From positions 1 through 40,232 of the forward strand of contig JBKECM010000041.1 of the NCBI GenBank assembly GCA_047974615.1: a stretch of 40,232 nucleotides of DNA, read 5' to 3'. This document shows positions 16,526 through 25,211 of this stretch, piece after piece. Both the position numbers and the translations under genes were made by a program. Position 1 is the stretch's first letter. Each line of letters starts with the position of its first letter. This stretch comes from JBKEBX01 sp047974615. Lineage in GTDB: Bacteria; Bacillota; Clostridia; Lachnospirales; CAMZNU01. The notes beneath the pieces are model-generated. The model was not told where the DNA came from. It did no database searches and was given only the letters and a program-made list of their open reading frames with translations.

Positions 16526-18772
16526 ATGCAAAGAAGGGAAAAATTACATAGTACAAGCTATATTATATTCTTTTTTATAATAATATTTCTCACTATACTT
16601 GTATATTTAAATATTAATAAAAGTGATGAAAAATCTATAGATGAAATAACTTATGCAAATATAAATACTTATTACCTAAATGAAATAAAATCCTACGATT
16701 TTTCTGAAAATTTAAATTATTACAAAAATGATTTAAACTTATTTACTAAAGATTCACCTTTAAAAATTGGTGTAGAATATGATAATTTGTATTATTTTAA
16801 TAAAGATAATAATATTTATGGCTTAAACTTTTTCATAATAAATATTTTTCAAGAATTATTTAACATAAATATCGATATTGAAGAACTTAATGGTAATTTA
16901 GAGAATTACGACATTATTTTAACTAGTAATCCAACAAAATACAATTTAGAAAATTTTACAAAAAATGACATATCTGTAAATAACAATTTATATCTTTATG
17001 GTAAAAATTATTTTGAAGATAACAGCAATTTTTTAATAAATAGTACTGTCTATATACCTAAAGAATTTGAAGATATTTTATCTGAATATTTTTACAACAT
17101 ACAAGAAACAACTAAATTTAATGCAGTATTTGTAGATGAGTCTTTTGACTATTTAAATATACAAGAAAAAAATGCATATTTTATTAACACTGAAATTTAT
17201 GGGTTAACAAACAATTTACCTAACTATGTAAAAATACCATATTCATTAATCGAGTATAGAGAAAAAATATATTTTAATAGAAATTTAAGTAATAATTTTA
17301 TTGATTTCTATAACAAAATTTTCAATTCAGAAATAATAGTTACAATCATTAATAAATACTATTATAGTATTTTACAACTAGAACTAAAAGAAAATAGTTA
17401 CTTTACAAATACTGAGATAGACCTAATAATCAACTCCAAAACATCACCATTACTTTTTGAAAACTTGCAAAATTACACACCTATTGATACCTATGATAAA
17501 AAAAATATGCAATGGAATGGTCCTTTACTTAGTCTATGGAATCAAATAGAAAATTTATCTGGTTTAAATTACACTTTAACCTACAGAGATGATAAAACTG
17601 TAGATGAATTTAAAAAAGATTTTGCTAGTAATCCTTCAAAAACTGATGGTACATTAACTTTAATTACTGCAAATAAAGAAAACGATATTTTAAATTTATT
17701 AAATCTTGGTTACACAAGTCCTTTAATTTTGGTTGGTGAAACTATTGATACAAGTTCGAATAACTTAAATTATTTTTGGGGCAAAAAAATTGGTATTAAT
17801 TCTATTTATAATATAGATAATGAACTTTCAGATTTGTATAATGGAATTGAACTTAAATATTTTAATAGCATCTACGATTCTATAGCAGCTCTCGAAAATT
17901 GTGAAATCGATTTAATAGCTACAACTTATGAGGAATACCAAAATCTGTTTTATCGTGACAATCTTTATAATTTAGAGGTTAAAAAAATTACTCCATTAAA
18001 TTTAGCTTTTACATCAGGCATAGCAAAAAATGTTTCTTACAGTAACGAACTATATAGCATAGTGTCAAAAACCTTACTAACAATAAATAGTGATGAACTT
18101 TTTTCAAAAACAATGCTTAATAACGAAAATTTACTTATGAAAACATATAATTTTGAAGAACAAATTAAATTGCTACTCATTGTTTGCTGCATTATATTGG
18201 CTTATGGTATATTCTCAACTTTCTATTCTTTAAAAATTAGATTAAAATTTAAAAAAGCTAATGCTACCCTTTCAGTTATGGAAAATATTGCTTTTGAAGA
18301 CTCTTTAACCTCAATAAAAAATAATATAGCTTTTACAAAAGACATTGAAAATGAGCTATTAAAAGGTACCTTCTTTGTAATAAATATAAATGATTTCCGT
18401 AGAATAGATTTAAATTATTCCCACCAAACAGGTAACTTTGTTTTAAAAAGTATAGCATACTCATTATTATCTTTTTCAATAGAAAATGATATGTACCTAT
18501 ATCGTGTAGGAAATGATACGTTTACATTAGTATCATCTACACCACTCAAAATAAATGATATAAAAAATTTATCAAAAAAACTTTTCACTTTATTAAATAA
18601 ACCTATAGAATTACGTGAAAATAAGGAAAAAATTGATATTACTATTAGAATAGGTGTTTCAAGTTATGAAAACCAAGTAAAACTTGAAGATTGCTATTAT
18701 AAGGCTGAATCTGCTTCTATAGACGCAAAAAAACTTATTAAGGAAAATAAAGAACCATTAGTTATTAATTAA
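16526..18772 (+). CDS. Membrane sensor: two solute-binding-like regions and degenerate GGDEF
   Basis: The protein has 748 residues. A transmembrane segment at about 9-26 is followed by an outside region of about 520 residues. Two stretches there resemble the opening of family 3 solute-binding domains (SPLKIGVEYDNLYYF... near 80; GPLLSLWNQIENLSGLNYTL near 330). A second membrane segment (LLLIVCCIILAYGIFSTFYS) is near 550. The C-terminal 170 residues have the GGDEF fold pattern (FEDSLTSIKN, FFVININDFRRID, LYRVGNDTF). The catalytic GGDEF is GNDTF at residues 662-666, so diguanylate cyclase activity is unlikely; binding of a nucleotide or a partner is more plausible. No EAL domain is present. The start at 16526 is chosen because GGAGG lies six or seven bases upstream; an ATG at 16511 lies before that site. 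The gene stands alone with its own promoter. Confidence 0.8.
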   Translation: MQRREKLHSTSYIIFFFIIIFLTILVYLNINKSDEKSIDEITYANINTYYLNEIKSYDFSENLNYYKNDLNLFTKDSPLKIGVEYDNLYYFNKDNNIYGLNFFIINIFQELFNINIDIEELNGNLENYDIILTSNPTKYNLENFTKNDISVNNNLYLYGKNYFEDNSNFLINSTVYIPKEFEDILSEYFYNIQETTKFNAVFVDESFDYLNIQEKNAYFINTEIYGLTNNLPNYVKIPYSLIEYREKIYFNRNLSNNFIDFYNKIFNSEIIVTIINKYYYSILQLELKENSYFTNTEIDLIINSKTSPLLFENLQNYTPIDTYDKKNMQWNGPLLSLWNQIENLSGLNYTLTYRDDKTVDEFKKDFASNPSKTDGTLTLITANKENDILNLLNLGYTSPLILVGETIDTSSNNLNYFWGKKIGINSIYNIDNELSDLYNGIELKYFNSIYDSIAALENCEIDLIATTYEEYQNLFYRDNLYNLEVKKITPLNLAFTSGIAKNVSYSNELYSIVSKTLLTINSDELFSKTMLNNENLLMKTYNFEEQIKLLLIVCCIILAYGIFSTFYSLKIRLKFKKANATLSVMENIAFEDSLTSIKNNIAFTKDIENELLKGTFFVININDFRRIDLNYSHQTGNFVLKSIAYSLLSFSIENDMYLYRVGNDTFTLVSSTPLKINDIKNLSKKLFTLLNKPIELRENKEKIDITIRIGVSSYENQVKLEDCYYKAESASIDAKKLIKENKEPLVIN

Positions 18773-18786
18773 TTAATTAATAACTA
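18759..18786. repeat. 28-bp perfect palindrome over a stop codon
   Basis: The half-site TAGTTATTAATTAA is followed directly by its exact reverse complement. It covers the TAA stop of the sensor gene (18770-18772). No T-tract follows, so it is not a typical terminator. It could form an RNA hairpin that protects the 3' end or slows polymerase, or be a protein site before the alcohol dehydrogenase promoter 40 bases downstream. Confidence 0.6.
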
Positions 18787-18802
18787 TATTATAATAAATG
18801 TA

Positions 18803-18831
18803 TAGAAATTTTTAATTTTTTATGATATACT
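18803..18831 (+). promoter_or_regulatory. Extended -10 promoter of the alcohol dehydrogenase
   Basis: The -10 TATACT (18826-18831) is preceded by TGA, giving the extended -10 form TGnTATACT. A weaker -35, TAGAAA (18803-18808), lies 17 bases upstream. The ATG follows at 18874. Confidence 0.5.
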
Positions 18832-18873
18832 TTATTAAATTAGTAATACTAAATACTTTTTAAGGAGAAGATT

Positions 18874-20034
18874 ATGAACAATTTTACTTTTGATATGCCA
18901 ACAAAATTACACTTTGGTAAAGACTCTATTGAAAATCTTAGAACAATAAAAAATTATGGGGAAAAAGTTTTAATACATTATGGTAAAAGTAGTATAAAAA
19001 ATAATGGTGTTTATGATAAAGTTATTAAAATTTTAACGGAAGAAAACATTGAATTTTATGAATTAGGTGGTGTTGAAGCAAACCCAAGCCTTTCTATAGC
19101 ACAACAAGGTATAGAAATATGTAAAGAAAAAAACATTGATATTATCCTTGCTGTAGGTGGTGGTAGTGTAATAGATAGTGCAAAAGCAGTTGCTATTGGT
19201 AGTACAAACACTGAAGATGTATGGACTTTTTATAATGGTGCTACTCCAAAAAACTTACCGTTACCTATTTGTGTTATTTTAACTATACCTGCGACAGGAA
19301 GTGAAACGTCACCTGTAAGTGTGCTTGTTGATAAAGATACAAAACAAAAAAAGAGTATATCATACCCTACTCTAAGAGCAAAATTTTCGATACTTGACCC
19401 AGAGTTTACGTACTCGTTACCACCACACCAAATTTCTTGTGGTGTAATTGATATTTTTGCCCACCTATTTGAAAGATATTTTACTCCTACAAAAGATGTT
19501 GAGTTTTCAGATAGACTTCTTGAAGGTGCTATGATAGCAGTAGTTCAAAATGGTTTACCAACTTTAAAAAATCCTACAAATTATAAATATAGAAGTGAAA
19601 TAATGTTAGCAGGTGCATTGGCACATAATGACACTTTGTCTATGGGTAGAGTTGGCGACTGGGGAGTTCATGCTTTAGAAAAAGTTGTAAGTGGCTATTA
19701 TGATAACGCACATGGTGAAGGACTATCTTGTATAATTCCAGCTTGGTTAAAAGTAGCACAAAAACAAGAACCTCAAAGATTTGTTCAATTTTTTGATAGA
19801 GTTTTTGGTATTAGATATAATAATGAAAACCAAGAACAAGCTATTGAAGCAGGTATAATTGCAGTTGAAAGTTTCTTTAAATCTTTAAATGTAGCAACTC
19901 GTTTTTCAGAAACAGATAAAATTAAGATTACAGAAGAACATATAAAAATTATTGCTAAAGAAAATGCCGATGTTGGTGCATTTTTCAAATTAACTGAAGA
20001 GGAAATTATAAGTGTTTTAACGAAAGCTATGTAA
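18874..20034 (+). CDS. Iron-containing alcohol dehydrogenase, butanol dehydrogenase type
   Basis: The protein has 386 residues and belongs to group III metal-dependent dehydrogenases. The NAD(P)-binding motif GGGSVIDSAK is near 98-107 and TIPATGSETSP near 140. The metal ligands are visible as DIFAHLFERYF (Asp, His) and, later, HALEKVVSGYYDNAHGEGLS (two His). The sequence looks like NAD(P)H-dependent butanol dehydrogenases (BdhA/YugJ-like), which reduce short-chain aldehydes in fermentation; the true substrate cannot be read from sequence. AAGGAG lies before the ATG. It is monocistronic and faces the NSS transporter across a shared terminator. Confidence 0.93.
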   Translation: MNNFTFDMPTKLHFGKDSIENLRTIKNYGEKVLIHYGKSSIKNNGVYDKVIKILTEENIEFYELGGVEANPSLSIAQQGIEICKEKNIDIILAVGGGSVIDSAKAVAIGSTNTEDVWTFYNGATPKNLPLPICVILTIPATGSETSPVSVLVDKDTKQKKSISYPTLRAKFSILDPEFTYSLPPHQISCGVIDIFAHLFERYFTPTKDVEFSDRLLEGAMIAVVQNGLPTLKNPTNYKYRSEIMLAGALAHNDTLSMGRVGDWGVHALEKVVSGYYDNAHGEGLSCIIPAWLKVAQKQEPQRFVQFFDRVFGIRYNNENQEQAIEAGIIAVESFFKSLNVATRFSETDKIKITEEHIKIIAKENADVGAFFKLTEEEIISVLTKAM

Positions 20035-20151
20035 TTTAGTTTAAATATAATAATTCATTCTAAACAATAAAGTCTAATGCTCATATAATTTGTCATCATT
20101 GCAAAATACTTTTGTTAAGGAATAATATGAGTTTTTTGTTTTAAATTTAAT

Positions 20152-20198
20152 AAAAAAGATTATATTTTTAGTCAAACCTAAAAGTATAATCTTTTTTT
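20152..20198. terminator. Bidirectional terminator between adh and NSS transporter
   Basis: The outer stem AAAAAAGATTATA (20152-20164) pairs with 20185-20197. An inner stem TTTTAG/CTAAAA (20166-20171 and 20178-20183) closes a six-base loop. A T-run follows on the plus strand and another on the minus strand, so it serves both convergent genes. Confidence 0.85.
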
Positions 20199-20215
20199 AT
20201 TATTTAAAATTTTTA

Positions 20216-21556
20216 TTAGAATAAACCTGCAATAAGTACCACACCAACTAAGATAGGGGCAACATACTTAATGTATGGAATGAAAATATTCGCAATTTTG
20301 TCATTATTTATTTGGCGTCTAACAACTTCTTTATCCATTCTGTAGCCTACAAGTATAACGAAAATTAAAGCACCAATAGGAATTGTATAAAGCATAGTTA
20401 AAGAGTCAAGCTGATTTAAGAATCCAGTAGCACCAGTGAAGTTTAATAAAGGTAAAGTAAAAGCTAAACCTTCTTGAGATAATAAACCAAATACTAAAAC
20501 TATAATACCCAAAATAATAGTTGCACTTTTTCTGCTTAGTTTACTTTTTTCTAAAACTAATGTTAAAGAATTTTCAAGCATAGATATTGAAGAAGTTAAT
20601 GCTGCTAAAAGTAGTAATAAGAAGAATAGATTTCCAAAAATATAACCGAATGGCATTTTAGCAAAAGCTATAGGTAAAGACATAAAAGCTAAACCAGCAC
20701 CACCAGCCGGATCCATACCATAAGTAAATATTATAGGGAAAATAGCAATACCAGCAAGTATTGCAACAGCAGTGTCACATATAGCAACTTGTAAAGTTAT
20801 AGAGCTTAAATTTTCTTTATCATTTACAGCACGAGCATAAGTTATTATAGCACCCATACCAACTGATAAGGAGAAGAAAGCTTGCCCAAGAGCTGATGCA
20901 AAAACGTCAAAAACAGATACACCTTCAGGTAATGGAGATGGTTTAAATAAATATACCATCGCTTCACTAAAACCTGTTAAAGTAAATGAATAAATAACTA
21001 AAACTACTATAATGCCTAAAAGCAAAGGCATTAATACTTTAGAAAGTTTTTCAATACCTTTTTCAATACCAAACATAACAGTTATAACAGTTGCAAGAAT
21101 AAAAATACCTTGAAAAATTACTTGCTTGTTAAAGTTGCCAGTCGTATCAACAAAATGTTGCACAGTGTCAATATCTCTATATTGTGCAACGCCATTTATT
21201 AAAGTATTAAATAAATAGTCTATTGACCAACCAGCTATAACACTATAAAAAGATAAGATTAAAAATGTAGATAAAGCACCCAAATACCCTGCACTTACAA
21301 AGAGTGATTTTTTGTTTTTTGTTACAGCTTCTACTGAACCAACAGGTCCACCTTTACCTTCACGACCTATAACGAACTCAGCAAGCATAACAGGTATACC
21401 AATAAATAAAACACTAAACAAATATAGTAAAACAAAGTTACCACCACCGTTTGAACCTGCCTTATAAGAAAAACCCCAAAGGTTTCCAAGTCCAACAGCT
21501 GAACCTGCTGTAGCTGCTATAATACCAAGTTTTGATTTAAAATTATCTGTACTCAT
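20216..21556 (-). CDS. Sodium-dependent amino-acid transporter, NSS/SNF family
   Basis: The protein has 446 residues with about 11-12 membrane segments. The first segment carries the unwound, sodium-binding signature GSAVGLGNLWGFSYKAGSNGGG (residues about 18-39) found in LeuT, MhsT and Tyt1. Members import amino acids with sodium. The leader is a T-box whose specifier reads UUC, so phenylalanine or a broader aromatic range is the predicted substrate, induced when charged tRNA-Phe runs low. GGAGGA lies eight bases before the ATG at 21556. The gene is monocistronic. Confidence 0.93.
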   Translation of the reverse strand: MSTDNFKSKLGIIAATAGSAVGLGNLWGFSYKAGSNGGGNFVLLYLFSVLFIGIPVMLAEFVIGREGKGGPVGSVEAVTKNKKSLFVSAGYLGALSTFLILSFYSVIAGWSIDYLFNTLINGVAQYRDIDTVQHFVDTTGNFNKQVIFQGIFILATVITVMFGIEKGIEKLSKVLMPLLLGIIVVLVIYSFTLTGFSEAMVYLFKPSPLPEGVSVFDVFASALGQAFFSLSVGMGAIITYARAVNDKENLSSITLQVAICDTAVAILAGIAIFPIIFTYGMDPAGGAGLAFMSLPIAFAKMPFGYIFGNLFFLLLLLAALTSSISMLENSLTLVLEKSKLSRKSATIILGIIVLVFGLLSQEGLAFTLPLLNFTGATGFLNQLDSLTMLYTIPIGALIFVILVGYRMDKEVVRRQINNDKIANIFIPYIKYVAPILVGVVLIAGLF

Positions 21557-21611
21557 AAATATTGTCCTCCATATATTATATAAAAATTTTTTAAATTAAA
21601 CCTCCTATTTC

Positions 21612-21878
21612 AAAATAAAAAGTCCTCTGTCCATATAATTGGACAGAGGACGAAAAATCGCGGTACCACCTCTATTTTAGTATTTTTCACAAAATACTAC
21701 TTACAGTGTGCAAACACACACCAGTGATGTAACGGTCACTTACCGTCTAATCCTACATAATTTCAGATAGCTGCTCCAGAGCGAATTCAATTTGATTTGT
21801 TTATAATCTCACACCAACCGATTACTCTCTTAAAACAAACTACAAATTTACTATTTTCTTTCATCGCATTTATTTATT
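21612..21878 (-). ncRNA. T-box riboswitch, predicted tRNA-Phe (UUC specifier)
   Basis: On the minus strand the T-box AGGTGGTACCGCG is at 21671-21659. The terminator hairpin GTCCTCTGTCC/GGACAGAGGAC (21622-21651) follows, with TTTTT after it. Stem I is intact: loop-E AGTA (21852-21849) abuts AATTTG, and the opposite strand is CAAATT-GAA. The triplet directly behind GAA, before GCTCTGGAG, is TTC (21785-21783). By the usual GAA-codon-purine pattern this is the specifier, so the sensed tRNA is Phe. The distal AGAGAG / GGTTGGTGTGAG elements are present. The UGGU bulge fits a tRNA ending A-CCA, as tRNA-Phe does. The T-box is certain; the specifier is a pattern-based reading. Confidence 0.93.
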
Positions 21879-21884
21879 GAATGT

Positions 21885-21913
21885 ATTCTAACAGAAAAAT
21901 AAAATTAAGTCAA
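21885..21913 (-). promoter_or_regulatory. Sigma-A promoter of the T-box leader
   Basis: On the minus strand TTGACT (plus 21908-21913) and TAGAAT (21885-21890) are 17 bases apart. The start point near 21878 gives a leader of about 320 bases to the NSS transporter ATG. Confidence 0.75.
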
Positions 21914-22479
21914 TATGTAAAATGAAATTTTTATTTTTAAAATTTTCATATTTTTTTATTAATTATTTATATTTTTCTAATAAAAACTAGCATTATTCGT
22001 TAGTTTATTATCATTATTTTCATATAATCACTTCCTAGAAAATAGGACTATAACAAAATGTACAATTTTTACTTTAATTTATAAAATTTATTGTTAAATT
22101 TGCTTTTAAAAATTATAATTTTGATTAAGAAAATGATTTATCAAGATTAAATAATTTCATTTTTTTGCTACCACCACTTTTTAAATAATCTAGTTGCTTT
22201 GCTCTTTTTATGCATCATTAAATACAAATTTAAATCTGTCTACTTTTTTTAGTAGATCACAAACAGTAAATAAATTTTAATTTATTTACTGTTCTTTTAG
22301 TATGTCGAAATTTTTTTGATTTTTGTTATACTTTCATAATGAAGAAAAAAAAATAGTGTATATTATATACATAATTTGGAATTTTCATATATTGCTTTAA
22401 CTAATTCATATATTAAATATTTAAATATTTGTATTAGTTTTTAGTAATATTACACAACGAATCGGTGAAAGTTTTTATA
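21914..22479. other. AT-rich intergenic stretch, no gene seen
   Basis: No open frame with a ribosome site is present. It contains two hairpins: a short TCTACT/AGTAGA stem (22239-22256), and the strong 15-bp stem annotated separately at 22262-22293. Around 22150-22250 the minus strand has a short readable run (DLNLYLMMHKKSKATRLFKKWW between stops) that could be a scrap of a decayed gene, but I cannot assign it. Confidence 0.4.
22262..22300 (+). terminator. Hairpin with 15-bp perfect stem
   Basis: AACAGTAAATAAATT (22262-22276) pairs perfectly with 22279-22293, and CTTTTAG follows on the plus strand. It has the form of an intrinsic terminator, but no plus-strand gene ends nearby. It may be left from a lost gene or mark the border of the accessory segment. 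Confidence 0.45.
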
Positions 22480-22499
22480 AGAAATGTTGCAAATTAACA
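22480..22499 (+). repeat. Insertion-sequence-like end, copy 1
   Basis: AGAAATGTTGCAAATTAACA ends at 22499. It shares the 14-base GTTGCAAATTAACA with 26241-26254 and the GTTGCAAA core with 28907-28914 and, inverted, with the end at 29027. The sequence resembles the terminal repeats of IS6-family elements (GG....GTTGCAAA). No transposase of that family is left here. Confidence 0.45.
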
Positions 22500-22515
22500 T
22501 ACAATATGCTATAAT
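22487..22515 (+). promoter_or_regulatory. Sigma-A promoter of the metNI-DUF169-metQ operon
   Basis: The -35 TTGCAA (22487-22492) and the perfect -10 TATAAT (22510-22515) are 17 bases apart. The -35 lies inside the repeated insertion-sequence-like end. The start point near 22522 gives a 200-base leader. Confidence 0.7.
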
Positions 22516-22521
22516 TAGAAA

Positions 22522-22722
22522 AATTTTATCGAATTAGCAAATGTAGTAAAATTTTATTCTGTGTCATTGCATTTAATTTATGTTCTTGTATATTTTTTAT
22601 ATACACTTGGAAACCATATTTTGCCGTTCTTAGAAAAATTCTAATTTTAGAACGATACCAATGTCATAATTTTTTTAAAATAATTCAAATAAAAAGTATT
22701 AATATCTAAGTGTGAGGTCATA
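22522..22722 (+). promoter_or_regulatory. Long structured leader of the metNI-type operon
   Basis: The 200-base leader contains a GTATAT/ATATAC hairpin near 22590-22606. A stronger hairpin has CGTTCT (22625-22630) pairing with AGAACG (22649-22654) and TAGAA/TTCTA inside. Flanking TTGG and CCAA could extend it. No T-run follows directly. It has none of the conserved parts of the SAM-I (S-box) riboswitch or a T-box. It may hold an undescribed control element or simply be unconstrained. Confidence 0.35.
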
Positions 22723-23709
22723 ATGATTGAAATTACAAATTTAAAAAAATCATATAAAGATACCGAAGTTTTAAAAGGGATAAATCTATCAATAGAAAAA
22801 GGTTCAATATTTGGTATTGCTGGTAGAAGTGGTGCTGGTAAGTCTACACTCTTGCGATGTATAAATGGAATTGAAACCTTTGATTCTGGAACATTGAAAG
22901 TAGGTTATGTAAGTGTTGGGTCACTTAATAACTCCGAAATGAGGAAGTTTAGAAAAAATATTGGAATGATATTTCAAAATTTTTCTTTGTTAAATAGAAC
23001 AACTGTATACGAAAATATTGCCTTACCAATGAGATTTTGGAAATATGATGAAAAGACGATTAATAGTCGAGTAAAGGAACTTTTAGAATTAGTTGATATG
23101 CCTGAAAAAATTCAGAGTAAAGCTAGAGAATTATCAGGTGGGCAGAAGCAGAGAGTTGCTATTGCTAGAGCACTTGCAATGAATCCACAAATTCTTTTAT
23201 GCGATGAAGCTACATCTGCACTAGATCCTAAAAGTACACTTTCAATACTAAGTTTGTTAAAAGAAATAAACGCTAAACTTGGAATAACAATTATTGTTGT
23301 TACTCATGAGATGTCAGTTTTGAGAAGTATTTGTAAACACGTTTCTATAATAGAAAATGGCTCTATTGAAGCACTTGGTACAACTGATGAAATTTTTACT
23401 AAACGCCCACAGGCACTTATAAATTTAATAGGAACCAGACAGATTACTTTGGCAGAAGATGAGAGAAGTATTGAATTTTTCTATTCACAAGAAAATGATA
23501 ATGATAAAATAATTACCAAATTAGCTAGAGAATTAAATATTGATTTTTCTATAGTCGATAGTGAGTTAGATAGTATGAATGAAAAATCTATAAACTCTAT
23601 TATTATTAAAGTGGAGTCAATACATATTGAAAATATAAAAAAATATTTTGATACCAAAAATATTTTATGGCGTGAAATACTATCAGAAGATACAAAGGAG
23701 GATTTATAA
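22723..23709 (+). CDS. metN: MetN-type ABC transporter ATPase with C-terminal NIL domain
   Basis: The protein has 328 residues. The ATPase is complete: Walker A GRSGAGKST near 36, Q-loop IFQNFSLL, signature LSGGQKQRVAIARAL near 139, Walker B ILLCDEATSALD and the H-loop VVTHE. Residues from about 255 on fit the NIL domain, which in E. coli MetN binds methionine and shuts the transporter when the cell is replete. It powers import by the permease encoded next. GTGAGGT precedes the ATG. The gene overlaps the permease start by one base (TAATG). Family assignment is firm, but the substrate need not be methionine (see the DUF169 and lipoprotein entries). Confidence 0.92.
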   Translation: MIEITNLKKSYKDTEVLKGINLSIEKGSIFGIAGRSGAGKSTLLRCINGIETFDSGTLKVGYVSVGSLNNSEMRKFRKNIGMIFQNFSLLNRTTVYENIALPMRFWKYDEKTINSRVKELLELVDMPEKIQSKARELSGGQKQRVAIARALAMNPQILLCDEATSALDPKSTLSILSLLKEINAKLGITIIVVTHEMSVLRSICKHVSIIENGSIEALGTTDEIFTKRPQALINLIGTRQITLAEDERSIEFFYSQENDNDKIITKLARELNIDFSIVDSELDSMNEKSINSIIIKVESIHIENIKKYFDTKNILWREILSEDTKEDL

Positions 23710-24380
23710 TGCCTGAAGATTATATTGAATCAGTAATTTATTATTTACAAAAACTTATTATACCTGCAACGTTTGTAACAATTAGAATGGTTATAGCTAT
23801 AGTTTTGATTGGTACATTATTAGGTTTTGGTTTAGCAATTCTAATGACAATGTACGGACCTATGGGTTTAAATCCTAAAAAAAAAATTTATAATGTGATT
23901 AACTTTTTTGTAAATACTATTCGTTCTTTTCCAATATTAATACTTATTGTAGCTATGGGGCCAATTACTCGTATTATTGTTGGGACAACTATTGGCGAAA
24001 AAGCAGTTATACTTCCTTTATCTATAGCTGCAACTGCCTTTATAGCTAGATTGTTAGAAAATAGCTTTTTAGAAATTGATAAACAGTTAATTGAAGCTGC
24101 TCGTTCTTTTGGGGCTAGTGATTTTCAAATTATTTACAGAGTAATTATGAAGGAATCAGTGCCTGCTATTATATCTACTATCACTTTGGCTACAGTAAAT
24201 AATATATCTGGAACAACAATAGCATCTGCTATAGGTGCTGGTGGTCTAGGTGCTGTAGCACTAACATATGGATTTCAAAGTTTTAATGAAACTATTTTAT
24301 ATATATCTGTGCTAATATTACTGTTGTTAGTAAATATTACTCAGTATATTGGTGGAATCTTTTATAAAAAATACCTATAA
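23709..24380 (+). CDS. metI: MetI-type ABC transporter permease
   Basis: The protein has 223 residues and about five membrane segments. The cytoplasmic coupling motif IEAARSFGASDFQIIYRVIM near residue 132 is the EAA loop that contacts the ATPase. Length and order fit MetI, which works as a dimer with two MetN subunits. AGGAGG lies inside the end of metN, and the ATG overlaps the metN stop, so expression is coupled. Confidence 0.92.
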   Translation: MPEDYIESVIYYLQKLIIPATFVTIRMVIAIVLIGTLLGFGLAILMTMYGPMGLNPKKKIYNVINFFVNTIRSFPILILIVAMGPITRIIVGTTIGEKAVILPLSIAATAFIARLLENSFLEIDKQLIEAARSFGASDFQIIYRVIMKESVPAIISTITLATVNNISGTTIASAIGAGGLGAVALTYGFQSFNETILYISVLILLLLVNITQYIGGIFYKKYL

Positions 24381-24395
24381 TTAGGAGGTTGATTT

Positions 24396-25211
24396 ATGAC
24401 TTTAAATGAAAGTGCAAAATGGCTTGATATTTTACTACAATTAGAACGAAGGCCAGTTGGGATAAAATTTTTACTCACTAAAGAAGATTATGATGCTTTT
24501 AATGCCCCTGAAAATAAAAATAAAATGTCATACTGTACTGTTGTTAGGAGAGCTGGTGACGGAACATCTCAAAAAATACATCGTGGGCACAGTGCCTGTT
24601 TAGGTGGTGCAGTTGCAGTAGGGTTAGAAAAGCCAAATCAAGATTACATATCTGGTAAGAGAAGAATGGATTTAGGAACTTATAGTAATTTAGGTATATG
24701 CCGTAATGTATCAAAAAATATGGTTTTTTGCGAACACACTACTTATGGTATTGCAGTTATGCCATTAGAGGCTTATGAAACAGAACCTGATGTTGTAATT
24801 ATAATAACTAATCCATTTAATGCTATGAGAATAATTCAAGGTTATACATATAAAAATGGACATGCGTCTAACATAAAACTCTCTGGAATGTCAGCAATTT
24901 GCCAAGAATGTACTTCTTTGCCATACGAAGAAAATCAAATTAACATATCACTTTTATGTTCAGGTACAAGAATGTTAGCACAATGGAAAAAAGATGAAAT
25001 GGCAATTGGTATGCCATACAGATTATATGTTGATTCCATTGATGGAATGATAAACACAGTAAATCCTTTAGAACGAAATCTAGAAAAGCAACAAATTTCA
25101 GAAAAACTTATTAGTGAAAATCTTACAGATATGCTAGAGGTTGTTTTCAACAAAAATTACGACGATAATTCATATAAAGGAGGTATAGCAGAAATCATAG
25201 ATTTTGATTAA
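24396..25211 (+). CDS. DUF169 protein encoded inside an ABC importer operon
   Basis: The protein has 271 residues and matches the DUF169/COG2043 type; its biochemical role is not established. It starts with LNESAKWLDILLQLERRPVGIKF, and the hallmark middle part VMPLEAYETEPDVVIIITNPFNAMRIIQGYTY is present. There is no signal peptide and no membrane segment, so it is cytosolic. Seven cysteines (47, 68, 102, 112, 169, 172, 188), with a CQEC pair at 169-172 and His at 62, 65, 114 and 156, could bind a metal or a cluster; this is inference. AGGAGG lies before the ATG, 15 bases behind the permease. The position between permease and binding lipoprotein ties it to handling or sensing of the imported compound. 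Confidence 0.85.
   Translation: MTLNESAKWLDILLQLERRPVGIKFLLTKEDYDAFNAPENKNKMSYCTVVRRAGDGTSQKIHRGHSACLGGAVAVGLEKPNQDYISGKRRMDLGTYSNLGICRNVSKNMVFCEHTTYGIAVMPLEAYETEPDVVIIITNPFNAMRIIQGYTYKNGHASNIKLSGMSAICQECTSLPYEENQINISLLCSGTRMLAQWKKDEMAIGMPYRLYVDSIDGMINTVNPLERNLEKQQISEKLISENLTDMLEVVFNKNYDDNSYKGGIAEIIDFD

Noticed and set aside
22522..22722. SAM (S-box) or T-box riboswitch before metN
   Set aside because: I looked for their conserved sequence blocks and found none in this leader.
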